In this document: positions 23,111-35,200 of the stretch, one piece after another
How positions within the stretch are numbered: the first letter of the stretch is position 1
How the letters are laid out: the number at the start of each line of letters is the position of its first letter
Assembly: GCF_041296265.1 (NCBI RefSeq)
Contig: NC_091693.1
Span: forward strand, 15,698,001-15,762,000
Direction of reading: 5' to 3'
From: Equus caballus
Lineage: Eukaryota; Chordata; Mammalia; Perissodactyla; Equidae
Length of the DNA stretch: 64,000 nt
Notes under the pieces: generated by a model
The model's database searches: none
Seen by the model: only the letters and a program-made list of their open reading frames with translations
Told to the model about the DNA's origin: nothing
Position numbers and translations under genes: made by a program

Positions 23111-24959
23111 CTGCAAGAAACCCTAAGATGGTGAGTTTTTTGGTTTCTGCCTTGGGGAAGAAAGAGAGGGAGAGTCAGAAGTGTTGGGCAGCCCCAAAGG
23201 TGGGATTTTGGAGAAATTCTTCCTCGTCTCCTCGCCCTGTCTTATTTTTCTCCCTAGCTCTTACCATCCCCCGGCATCGCACCTGTCTACGTGTTTGTTA
23301 TCTTTCTCTCCCCAACTCCCATCCCGCACAGGACCCCCAGGCGGGAAGGGAACTTTTCTCTGGCTCACGGCTGTATCTTCAGCACCAGGGACAGAGCCTA
23401 GACCCTCGTGGGCGCTCAACGCCCCTCAACATGGATGGAATGAATACAAGCAGCGAAGGGCCACGTGCAGGAGCCCGGGGAGCTGTGGGAACCAGAGGAG
23501 GGCGGTTTCAATGAGACCCCAGGCCACCCAGCAGGGCTCAGAGGCGGGGAGGGCCGGCGGAGGGGATGCCAGGGGAACCAGACAACACCTTGGCTCAACC
23601 CACCTCTTCCAGCTGGCACCAATCTCCTTCCATCGCGTCCTCACCCAGCCTCAGCAGACCTGAGTGAAGACACTTTGTTTAATTCAGCAATTTTGACAGC
23701 ATCCCAAGTATTTATTGACTCAACTTTGGGGTTTTTTTGGCCCGGGAATGCCAACCACTGAAGTCCTTCCCCTCCCTCTGACCCTCTCCTCATCCTAGCT
23801 CCATCTCTGAGACCCTCCCTTTTCTGAATCCCATCTCAGTCTCCATCCCTAACCTTCACCCCATCCCTGACCCTTGGCCCTGCCTTGACCCCCGCTTTGG
23901 AGCTTCAGCGGCAGGCAGCCTGTATCATTCCCGTGACGTGAAATTGTTCAGGGCCAAGGCTCCAATGGTTTGTTTTCAGACAGAGGCTCTGTTCCCATCA
24001 CCGAGGAGTCAGATGCCCAGAGTATGGGGTGAGGCGGACCCCAAATCTGAAGCCCAAGCATCAACAGGGAAGGGGGGCAGCCTCTGACCATCCAGAGCTC
24101 TCAGAGGAGGCTGCTGGAGTCACGGAGGCTGGGAAGCCCTGGGAAGAGGGGGAAACCCCGGAGGGTGACGGCATGGTCCAGAAGAGGAACATAGCAGCAA
24201 CCGCAGGTTCCAGATTTACAGAGAACTCAGTTGCCCAGAACAAGGGTGCCAGAAAATTCTGAGGTTTCCCAGAGACCGGCCTCCATGTTTCCATTCAGAA
24301 ATCCACCTACACACACCCAGGACAAGAGACGCCAAGATCAGAGCAGGGCACCCATGCTGTGTGCCTTGAGTGGGCCTCGGGTCCATGTCAGAGGGGGCAG
24401 CAGGGCACAGGACGCTCCAAACTGGCCAGTATCCAAAGGAGGAATTTTCTAGAAAGATAGGGGGATGCTACTAGTGGGTCGAGGTGGGGGGCACAGCCAG
24501 GATGGCCAAGGCTGGGGACCAGGAAGTCTCCCAGGCTTATACCTGAGCCTACAGTTCTCCGGATCTGTCACTTCTCGTGTCCCTCTCATCTCGCTCTATC
24601 TTTGTGTTTCTGTCTCTCTCATCTTGGTGTCTATTTCTCTCTATCTCCCAGGCACTATCTCTGAGTGTGTGTCTCTCTCCATTGCTCTCTCATTTCTCTG
24701 TCTCTCCCTGTCTCTCATCCTTCTTGCTGCTCTATGTTGCTCCCTAACCATTATCACCTCCCAACACGATGGCATTCTGCGTATTAATCTATTCATGGCC
24801 CATCTCCCTCGGATAGAACACCGCTTCGTGAAGGCAGGGACCTCTGTCTGTATTATTTTCTGCCGCATCCCCTGTGCCTGCGATACCACCAGGCTCCCTA
24901 ACTGTGTGTTGAATGAAGACTGAATGGACCACCATTCTCATCAACCTCCTTACTTGAGG
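23111..24959. other. Gene-free spacer
   Basis: No exon is supported. Positions 24560-24730 are CT-rich with many 'ctctct' steps. A sense L2 tail is seen near 24770-24920 ('cttcgtgaaggcagggacct', 'tgtgtgttgaatgaagactg'). A short L2-like piece lies near 23330-23420. Confidence 0.5.
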
Positions 24960-25150
24960 ATAACTGTAAAGCCGCCATAGTAGCTGTTAGTGTTGTTATT
25001 GTCGCAGCTGCTGTTTATTGAGTAGAAACCGTACACCCAGCATTGGCTAAGCGGCGGCTTGTTTAAGCCTGTGAGGTGAGTCCTATGATTACGTCTCTTC
25101 TTCAGATGAGGAAACTGAGCTCCCCCCCAAGAGGATGAGCAACTTGCCCC
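24960..25150 (-). repeat. MIR SINE, minus strand
   Basis: Antisense MIR: 'ctgctgtttattgagtagaa', 'cagcattggctaagcggcgg', 'cagatgaggaaactgagctc'. Confidence 0.75.
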
Positions 25151-25184
25151 ATATGAGTCCAGCCATTGTCTGGCTCCAAAGTCC

Positions 25185-25520
25185 GGAGGTTTTTTTTTGG
25201 TTTTTTTTTCCCGGATGTACATCATATTTTGAATTCTGTGTACATTACATCATGTTCACCACCCGAACACTAATTATAGTGCATCCCCTCACATGTGACC
25301 CTAATCACTCCTTTAGCCCTCCCCCCTTCCCCTATGGTAACCACCAGTCCAATCTCCAATGCTATGTGTGGTTTTTTTGTCATTGTTTTTTATCTTCTAC
25401 TTATGATTGAGATCATATGGTATTTGACTCTCTCTCTCTGACTTATTTCACTCAACATAATCCCCTCCAGGTCAGTCCATGTTGTCACAAATAGCCGGAT
25501 TTCGTCATTTCTTATGGCGA
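25185..25520 (-). repeat. L1 LINE 3' end, minus strand
   Basis: Read on the + strand: 'gtacattacatcatgttcac', 'atggtaaccaccagtccaat', 'ctcaacataatcccctccag', 'gtccatgttgtcacaaatag'. This is the L1 3' UTR and ORF2 end in reverse, ending about 100 bases before the PVR CpG island flank. Confidence 0.88.
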
Positions 25521-25549
25521 GCCCGGAGGTTTAAACTGAGGGGAAGGAC

Positions 25550-25690
25550 AGCCCGGTGGCTGAGAACGCAGCATCTGTCCCCCATCCTGGGTTCGAATCT
25601 CACCTCTGTCACTTCCAGCCGCGAGCTTTAGAAAGTCGCCGCCTCTCTCAGTCGCGTGCCTCAGTTTCCTCGCCCATCAAACCGGGATGC
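25550..25690 (+). repeat. MIR SINE next to the PVR promoter
   Basis: Sense MIR: 'ctgagaacgcagcatctgtc', 'tgggttcgaatctcacctc', 'gtgcctcagtttcctcgccc'. It ends where the CpG island becomes dense. Confidence 0.8.
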
Positions 25691-26260
25691 CCACACACAA
25701 AGCTCTGCGGGGCGGCGGCGGCGGCGGCGTCAGAGGCAGGTGCCAGCGCAGGCGCAGAGGGCGCGCAGACACCACCGGGGACTCCCGCCGGGTGCCTTCC
25801 TGCTTCGCCATCAGCCAGGAGGCGGAGGAGCTGGGCGTCCCCTCCCCGCCCTCGGGCTCTGGCGGCGGCGGCGCGCGGCCCCCGGGGGGACAGGGATTCG
25901 TGCAGCCAAGTTCAGGAGCCAAGAGGAGGCGGCGGCGGCGCGCCCCTGCCCGGCCGCCCAGCGCGCGGAGCACCGCGAGCATGGCCCTGCGCGCTCGCCC
26001 GGCGTGGCCGCCGCTGCTGCTGTCGCTGCTGTCGCCGCTGTGCTGGGCGACCCCGGGAGCCGGTGAGTGACCCCGCGCCCCAGGGCGGCCCCTGCTCGCC
26101 GCTCCCTCCCCGCCAGCCGCGTGCTCGGCCTCGGCCTCCCCAAGGCCGGGCGCACTGCCCTTCGCTCCCCCACTGCCCCCCCCTCCCCCGCCCCAGGGTT
26201 GAAGGACCTGGGACACCGACTCTCCCGTCGGTCTCCTGGAAACCTCTCTGGGGACATTTT
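25640..26260 (+). promoter_or_regulatory. PVR CpG-island promoter
   Basis: Dense CpG stretch around the PVR start codon with no TATA box. It carries a run of six GGC triplets (about 25711-25729), several GC boxes, and 'gcgcaggcgca' at 25746-25756, one base off the NRF1 consensus palindrome. An NRF1 site has been reported in the core promoter of human CD155, so the match is in a sensible place. The transcription start is not visible from sequence. By analogy it lies between the triplet run and the ATG at 25981. Confidence 0.75.
25981..26062 (+). CDS. PVR: PVR exon 1: signal peptide
   Basis: ATG at 25981 in a purine context (gcgagcATGg). It encodes [20 protein letters not shown] and then CWATPGA, a hydrophobic secretion signal. 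The donor is g|gtgagt at 26063, leaving phase 1. In-frame upstream sequence lacks a better ATG near the protein start. Confidence 0.93.
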
Positions 26261-29200
26261 CGAAGGATGAGTCAGGCTCCAAGAAAAACGTCGCGGAGGC
26301 TGACTCATGCTGCTCCCCTCGTCCTCCTGCTGTGGCACGGAGGGCGCTGGATGGGGGGGAAAAGGGGGCAGTGGTACAAAACCCAGCTCACCTGCTGACC
26401 CCAAATGTCTGGCCCTAAGGGCGTGGTCATTCATTCATTCATTTATTCATTCATGCATGCATTCATCCCAGACACTTTGTGGAGCATCTTCTGTGTGTCA
26501 GGCAGGGTTCTGAGTACTGGGGATCCAGCTCTGAGGTCAGAAGGCCCCGGGGTTCAGAACTGCTTTCAGCCTGTAATTCCTGTGTGAGGTCAGGAAAGTT
26601 CCCTAAACTCTCTGTTCTGTAACAAGTGCTGGGGGTGGGGGTGGGGGTGGGGATCCTGCCTACCTTGGAAGACCGTGTCTTGGGAAGATGCTGAGTAACG
26701 TCAGATGCCCTTGGCAACGACGATAATAGTGCTAATTCAAGGGAGCGATAACCATACCAGATGAAGCCGGAGCCCCTCATCTCAGCCTTCCCCCAAAGGC
26801 CATCATCAGAACGCTGGGCACTTCTCCAGAAAAGAGGGTGCCGAGGCTGAGGAGGTCACCGAGAGCCACCAATCTAAAGCCCTTTAAGGACATCCCCATC
26901 CTGGGTCCGATTGTGACAGACCAGGAGACCGAGGCACAGAGAGGGGAAGTAACTGGCCCAGGGCGCCCAGCAGGAAGCGGTAGCAGAGCGCCCTCTACCA
27001 GGGCAGGAGAGCCTGGGCACAGAGTGGCTCAGGCCTGGGGCTCACCCCGGGCTCTGCCGCTCGCTTGCTGGTTAGCCCAGGCCGGTGGCTTGCCCCTCCG
27101 AGGCTCCCTTGGCCCCTGTGTCCAAGGGGGATGAAAATGTGGGTGCAGATCTCATGGGGCCGTGGGGAGGGTCGGAGGAGGCCACACATAAGGGACAGCT
27201 CAGTGCCTGGTGTGGTTATTCCATGGGGAACACGCCACCAAGAGAAAGGCCACTTCATCCAATTTCATCCTCATGGCAGCCTTGCCTGGGAGGGGACCTT
27301 GCCCTCTGTGGAGGAAACCACCAGAGAAGGAGATTCACTTGCCCAGAGCTGCACAGCACATCAACGGTAGAGGTGGCATTCGAACCCAGATTACACCGTT
27401 CACCATTCCCCAGTCCCCTGTGCCGACTGTGCCTTCCTGCCACGCGGCACCCCTGCCCGCTGCCCCCCAGCTTCCTCTTCCCCGTAAGGACAGGAATCAT
27501 TCGTCTATATCGAGTGCCTGGCGTGTGGGAATCTGTTCACCTAGATTTCATCATTTAGTCCTCCCAACAACGCTGTTAAATTACAACCACCCCACTTTAC
27601 AGATGAGGAAACTGAGGCTCAGAGGGGTGAAGCCACCTGCCTGAAGGCACACAGCCAGTGAGTGGCAGGCCTGGGTTCAATGAGCTTGGCCCCTCCCACC
27701 TTCTCCATTACCCTTATTGTTACTAATAGGGGTGCACAGCATCGTGTTTATTGACGCCACTAAGAGCCAACCCGTATGGAGGCCTACTCTGCGCCTGGGC
27801 TCTAGGCAGGAGGATTTCACGTGGAGCCGGTGGAGCCGATGTCAGGACTCTGGGCTGCAGACTGCCCGGGGTTCAAATGCCACCTCTGCCATTTCCCCTC
27901 TGGGTGACCTGGAGCGAACGACTCTGTGCCTCAGTTTCCCCATCTATAAAGTGAGGCCTTCAGGAGCTGTTTAAGGACCAGATGCTGAGAGATGTGTGAT
28001 TTTACAAACTAGGAACAAGAATCAGAGAGGTTAAGGAGCCTGCCTGACGCTTCACAGCAGAGCCGAAGGGACCCAAAATCCTTGAGCTATAATCTCCCCC
28101 CCTCCCCACTGTGATGAAAAAGTTCTGGAACTAGACAGATGGTTGCACAGCCTCGTGAATGTCCTTAATGCCACTGAACCGCGCACTTTAAAATGGTTCA
28201 AATGGCAAATTCCTTTTTTTTAAACCACAATATTTACCACCGCGTAAAAAAAAAAAAAATCGATGATGCTGAGATGGAGGAAATAGGGTGCTAACAGGCC
28301 AGTGAAGGGGGGCGACCCCAGTGCAGACCCAGCCCAGCCCCATCCGCCCCGGGGACGCCCGGGGGTGACCGGCCTCGCCTTCCCCGCAGGGACCGGGACG
28401 GTGGGCGTGCTGGCCCCGGCGCAGGTGCGCGGTTTCCTGGGCGACACCGCGACGCTGCCGTGCCACCTGCAGCCGCCGCCCGAGCAGGACGCGCTGGTGA
28501 CGCTGGTGACGTGGCTGCGGCGGGAGCCGGCGGGGGGCGCGCGCAGCGTGGCCGTCTTCCACCCCACGCAGGGCCCCAGCTTCCCCGAGCCCGGGCGGCT
28601 GGAGTTCGTGGCCGCCAGGCCGGGCGAGAAGCTGCGGAACGCGTCGCTGGCCGTGCGCGACTTGCGCGCGGAGGACGAGGCCAACTACACCTGCCAGTTC
28701 GCGATGTTCCCGGAGGGCAGCCGGAGCGCGAGCACCCGGCTCCGCGTACTCGGTGAGCTAGGGGGCGGGGAGGGCGCGGGGAGGGCGCAGGGGGTGGGGG
28801 GAGGACGGGCGAGCCGAGAGGGGGGCGCGCCCGGGAGGGAGAGAGGGGGCGCCCTGCAGAGATGGGGACGAAAGAAGGAGGGAGAGCAGTGATGGGGCGT
28901 GGGGTGCAGAGGAGGAGGGGCTGGAGGCCCGGAAGATGGTGGAGGGAGGTAAAGACCCTGGAGCCCGAGGGCAGGACATCCCGGGGGCGAGGGGGGCGCT
29001 GAGTATGAGGGGGCGCCTGGAAAGTGGGGCCACCGCAGTTTGCATCCCAGCTCCGCCACTCACTCCCAGCTCGGGCAGGTGGCTTCATTTCGGATCCGCG
29101 TTCCCCCATCTCCATCAGAGCGTCAGGAAGAACCTGCAGCCCTGGGAACGTGGTCCGGGGCCTCCCTGGGGTTGATCCAGGGGACGCGCCTGGAGCAGAG

Positions 29201-32200
29201 GGCGCGTGGGCTCCTCCTAGCTGTGGGCTGTCGGTGGGACCTCGGGGAGGAAGCGAGAGTTGAGGCTGGAAGGAGAGCCGCGCTGATCCCCGGGAGCCCA
29301 GATGCGCTCTGGCGTTGTCACGGAATCCTGGCAGAACGGGACAGGCCCTCCTCTGGGAGACTAAGAAGTCTCTGTGCCTCAGTTTCCTCATCTGTGAAAT
29401 GGAGACCACTCCGAGGATTCCTGAGAGCTGGCATCTATCTTTTGCTCTTGTGCCCAGAGCTACTCCAGGCCCTGCGGGAGGCACTCGCGCAACGTTGGAT
29501 CCTTGGGTTGGTGCCGGGCACCTGGGGCCCAAGCAGAGGCGGCTCTTGTCATTTCGGCAAATCTGGGACTTCCGGTTTAGGGTGAGAGGAAAACAGAAGG
29601 AGTGAGTCAAGTTACAGAGAAATCTTCAGTAAACGGTAGCCCAGGTGATAACGGGGAAGGGAATCCCCAGAATGGTGGACAAGAGATGGTCAAGATGGTT
29701 TTGGTTTTTTTTTTTTCTTTAAGAATTAGATTACATCATCTTTTTTTTTTTTTTTAAAGTGTGCTTTTTGGTGAGAAAGATTGGCCCCGAGCTAAAATCT
29801 GTTGCCAATCCTCCTCCTTTTTTTTCCTCCCCAAAGCCCCCCAGTGCATAGTTGTATATTTTAGTTGTAGGTCCTTCTAGTTGTGGCATGTGGGACGCCA
29901 CCTCAGCATGGCCTGGCGAGCGGTGCCATGTCCGCGCCTAGGATCTGAACCGGTGAAACCCTGGGCCCCCAAAGCGGAGCGGGCAAACTTAACCACTCGG
30001 CCACGGTGTCGGCCCCTCAAGATGGTTTTCGAGTCAGACAGATCTTGTGTGAAAACCCAACTCCATCGTCTATGACTGTGACCTTGAGCCCGTCACTTCC
30101 CCCTCAACCTCCGGGGCATGGCTCGGCCATCCTCTCCTCCGTGAAGCCCTCCCTGACACCCCCAGACTCAGGCACCCCATCTGGGTTCCCCCATCCCAGC
30201 CTCGCCCACTCTGGGTCATCACTGTTTGGGGAAGTCTGTCTTCCGCTTGGCCTGTGCACCCCGTGAAGGCAGGGCTGGGCTGTCTCAGTCCTCCCTGGGT
30301 CCCCCACGTTGCCCATCCCAGAGCCAGGCAATGTTGTCAATTAACCAATAAGACTAATATTTAGTGAGGACTTATTTTGTGCCAAGTCCCATTTTCAGAG
30401 CTTTGCCTGCATCTTCTCGTTGCCTGGGATCCTCTCATGATCCCCAGTGGATAGACAAGGAGACCGAGGCACGGACTTGCCCAAGGCCACCCCACCACTC
30501 AGGGACGGAGCTGGGGTTTGAACCTAGCCGTCCCATCCCCTCCGTTCGCTGCCTTCCTCGGCTGCCAAGATGTTTGTTGAGTGACTGCAGGCCAGGAGTG
30601 ACCCGTCCCTTTTGCTCCTCTCCCAGCCCAGCCCCAGAACGAGGCTGAGAGCCTGGAGGTCCCCCTCAGCCGGTGGCTCAGCCCGGAGCCCGTGCCCGTG
30701 GCCCGTTGCATCTCCAAAGGGGGCCGCCCGCCCGCCCGCATCTCCTGGCCCTCACCCCTCAACGAGAAGGCCAACGAGAGCCAGGTGCCGGGACCCCTGC
30801 CCGGCACAACCACTGTCATCAGCCTCTTAACCCTGACATCCTCAAGCCAGGAGGACGGCAAGAATGTCACCTGCCAGGTGGAACACGAGAGTTTCGAGGA
30901 GCCCGTCCAGCTGCCGGTGAAACTCACCGTGCTCCGTGAGTGTGCCAAAGTGTGAGCGAGGACGGGACCCGCTCCTAGACTGCCTCCGCCCCTCATTGTC
31001 TACACTGATCCCCCTGGAGAACTGTCTACACTGTCCCCACCATGCAGTCTACACCCCCCTCTGCCACAATATTGTCTACTCTGGCTTGTCTGGGGCTCTG
31101 TCCTCCTATCATTGTCTGTACTGAATACTCCCTCCCTGATCCCCTCAGGCACTGTCTACACTGGACCCCCTCAACATTGCCAGTGGGTCTGAGGGAGGAG
31201 GGGATGTACACTGGTTCCCCCCCACAAAAAAACACTGTCTCACTGGCCTTCCCCCTCTGGGCTTTGGAAAGTCTTCCTTGTCAATCATGTTTGGGATGGC
31301 TAAGCAGCAGGCTGAGGCGGGGTCATCAGGAATTCTTTCCTGCGGGACTTGTAAGAGCCTTGAATGTTCTCCTGTGTGTTACGGGGGTCCAAGAGGCCTT
31401 TTCTCAGAGGACATTCCCAGAACACCAGGCCCTGGCTACCCGGGAAAAGTAGAGAGAGCCAGGTCCTGAGAAGCCGTCTCTGCCCCGCTGTCTCCCACTC
31501 TGCCGAGCTGCCCAGGCTTCTGTTCCTGGAGTGAACCCGTTGCTGCAGACGCCGCACAGGCCTCTCCAGCTCAGGCTGTTCCAGAAACCCGCTGAGGCCT
31601 TTCCCTGCTGTGACAGGAATCTCACACATCTTTAGGTGGCTCTGAAGGCTCCCAGTCTCTGAGCCCCTGCATCTGTTTCCCCCAGACCCCCCTGAAGTCT
31701 CCATCTCTGGCTATGATGACAACTGGTACCTCGGCCGTAGTGAGGCCACCCTGAGCTGTGACGTCCGCAGCAACCCGGAGCCCACAGGCTATGACTGGAG
31801 CACGTGAGTCCCGGGTGGACCTGGACTCCTGGGTCTGAGGGAGGAGGGGCTGGGGGCCTGGACCCCTGGGTCTGAGGGAGGAGGGGCTGGGGGCCTGGAC
31901 TCCTGGGTCTGAGGGAGGAGGGGCTGGGGGCCTGGACCCCTGGGTCTGAGGGAGGAGGGGCTGGGGGCCTGGACCCCTGGGTCTGAGGGAGGAGGGGCTG
32001 GGGGCTGGACCCCTGGGTCTGAGGGAGGAGGGGTGCACAGGAAAGTGGAAAGAAAGAGAGTAGTCGTCTTTGGGCTCCAGCAAAATTCCCAACCCGCACA
32101 CATGGTTTCCAAGGTGGTTTAGTCCGAGTGCCCACGCCTGCTCTTTGCAATGTGCCTGCTGAGTGCCCAGGACTTACCTTCATCCCGTGTGGTCCCCACA

Positions 32201-35200
32201 CTTGGGCACAGTCAACATTCTCGCCACACCCGGGTCAAAGATCAGTTGGGCCCACACAGGTGCCGTCATTTTCCCAGGTCACACGAGGCCACACAGGCAG
32301 CTCTCGAATCAGCATCTGGCCCCACACTGGGTCCCCTTAACCTCTGGGCTGTGCCGCCTCCTTGGTCACCTTGCACAACCTGCTCAGTCGTCTCTGATGG
32401 AGCAAGTGCTGTGAGGGTGCCTGAGTTCCTGGCATCTGGTGACTGCTCAACCCCCCTGTCACTCTAGGCCTCCAGCAGAGGATACTTCTCACCCATTTGT
32501 CTCTTTCAGGACCAGGGGTCCCCTGCCACCCTCTGCTGTGGCCCAGGGCAGCCGGCTCCTGATTCATACAGTGGATGATTTGATCAACACGACTTTCATC
32601 TGCCGTGTCACCAACACCCTGGGGACTAGCCAGGCAGAACTGACTGTCCTGGTTAGAGGTGAGGAGCCACCTGGGTGGGGAGAACAGAGGGACCAAAGGA
32701 GGAGGTCGCAGCAGGATTTCGTCTGAGGTCCCTGGTGAAGGAGGTCCCTCAGCCACAGGAATGCTCTCTACTCCCATCCTTCCCCTAGGCCCCCTCATGA
32801 AAGGACCCATGGGGTCAGCTTTACTCTCTGTTAACTCAACATCTGTACCATTGGAACAGCTGCCTGGATGCACCCCCCTGCAAAGCCAGGCTGGGGTAGT
32901 TGTGCAATGCCTCTTTCCCTGGGACTCAGAAAGGCCTTTCTAAGTGCATTAGACAGAACTCTGTCAGTTGCAATTGATAGAAACACAACTCAAAATAGTC
33001 CAAGCAAGAGCAATATTTTATTGAAAATTCACCTTCAGGTATGGTTAGATCCAGGTGCTCCGACTGTGTAACCCGAGAACTTTTCTTTACCTCTCTTGTC
33101 TTTGCTTTTCTCTAAGCTGCCTTTCTTCTCAGGCAGACTCTCCCCTCAGGAAGGCAGGCTAGCCCTCCACATCTGCAGACTCACATCCCACCAGTTTAGT
33201 AATCCGAGGGGAAAGAATATACCACTTTCAAAAGCTCTAGCCAAAGTCCCAAGGCTGGCTCTCATTGGCTCAACTTAGGTCACAGCCCCTTATGAACCAA
33301 TCACAGCAGCCGGGGAGAATGGAGTGCTCCGACTGGCCACACCCGGGTCAAAGTCCCATCTGAGGAACCAGAGAGTGGGGACACGTCCATCACAGGGACT
33401 AAGGGAGGCAGAATGGCAGCTTCGTAAAGGAATGAGGGATAATGTTTGTGAGGCAGGTGAAAAACCCCAAAAGTCTCAGAACCTGAGTCCTGCTTCCCTC
33501 TCTTCCAGCAGGACCTTCCGGGGAGCCGTCAGCAGCAAGCTGGTCCCCAACGACAATCGCCGTCCTGACTGTGGTAATCGTGGCTGGGGTGGCCCTGCTC
33601 GCATTCCTCATTTATTTCCTGTGGTCCAGAAACTCCCGTGAGTCCCCTCCTCTTTGGCACATCTCCCCCCACCCCCGTGGCTGTCCTGAATGAGCATCCC
33701 CACAGTCGCCATCATTGAACACCTACTATGCGCCAGGCTCTGTGCCAAGCCCTTCAGGTGGCAGCCTCTCCCCACCTCCTCACCCCCACACCATGAGGTT
33801 CCCCGTTCACAGACGAGGACACCAAGACCGGGGAGTCTTGTCCTTTGGATCCTTGATTCATTTTATAAATATTTAGGGAGTGGGGGCGGATCCTGCAGGG
33901 CTTAAGGGCACAGTGGGGACTTTGGCTTTTAATTCAGGCGACACAGATGCCCCCGCGGGATGGATGGAGGGCGGAGTGAGCGTAGCCGCCCAGCCCTCCT
34001 CCGCCTGCCCGGCTCGGGAGTAACCGCTCAGCTGCTCTCACGGGAAGGAGGACGGGGTGGGGACTGGGACCCTGATCCCCGACTCGAAAAGAGCCTGATG
34101 GTCTCTTATCTCTGGGGCTTTGCACAGGCTGTTCCCCTGCCTGGAACACCCTTCCCGTGGCTCCTTCTGGCGAAGTCATCCGGCTCATTCTGTAACCCAA
34201 AGAGCCGTATTTTGCTGAGCCCTTCCTGCAGGCCAGCACGGTCTGTGCACAGCTCTTCCAAGGCTCCTAGCCCCCCTGCAAGGCGGGTCCCGACATGACC
34301 CCATTTTACACATGAGGAAGTGTGTGCTCAGAGAGGTGAAGTTCCCTGCCTGCCAGTGCACAGCTGGGCAGGCAGAAGTGGAAGGCAGTTCTGTTGACCT
34401 CAAAGCTTGTTCCCTCACCTGCTACACGGAACTGCCCCATCACATCCCAGCTGCAGACCCCTTCCTCCAGGAAGCCCACCCCGACCCCCCAGGATGAGCC
34501 AAGCGCCCACTCTGGGCTCCCCCACCCCAGCCTTGCCCACTCTGGGTCGTCACCACGTGGGGACTTGCCCGTCTCCCGAGTGGGCTGGGAGCCCCAGGAG
34601 GGTACAGCTGCGGCCGTCACAGTCACAGCTGCGTCCCCAGCACCATGGGGCGCTGGGCCGGTCTCGAAGGAGGCGCTGGAGGAAGTGTTTGCTGAATGTG
34701 TCATCTCCGGGGGATGTGGGCCCCTGCTCTGCTGCCTTATTAATTATGTCGCTATGGGCGGGTGACTTACGCTCTGTGACTCAGTTTCCCCATCTGTGCA
34801 AGGGGAATAACTGTGCCTGGTGATACAGGTGCAGCCTTTGGCACCTTCTAAGCCACACTTGCTGGATCTATATCAGCTGTAATTATTATTGCTGTTGTTA
34901 CGATGACGACGATGATGATGATGATGAACATGAGCTCCATGAGAGCAGAGTCTGCGTCTGTCGTGTTCACAGCTGTGTCCACAGCACGTAGAACGCCCCC
35001 GGGGCCAAGTAGACATTCCCTGTTTGCTGAATCAATCCCTGTTTGATGGTTGAGGAAACTGAGGCACAGAGAGGTTAAGTCAGTTGGCCAAGGTCACACA
35101 GCTCCCGAAAGACAGAGCTGGGACCTGAACCCTTCCATCTGGTTCCAAAGCCTGTGCCCAATAACTATTTATTTATACTTAATAACTGAATGAATAAGTG

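Noticed and set aside
26405-26470. ATTC tandem repeat as a functional element
   Set aside because: This is the common tail microsatellite of an antisense L2 element; similar ones occur at 991, 18728, 21780 and 41927.
28291-29610. 439-residue minus-strand open frame
   Set aside because: Shadow of the GC-rich PVR exon 2 and its G-rich intron; low-complexity Pro/Arg sequence without domains.
31622-32201. Minus-strand Pro-rich repeat proteins
   Set aside because: Produced by the 37-bp minisatellite in PVR intron 4.
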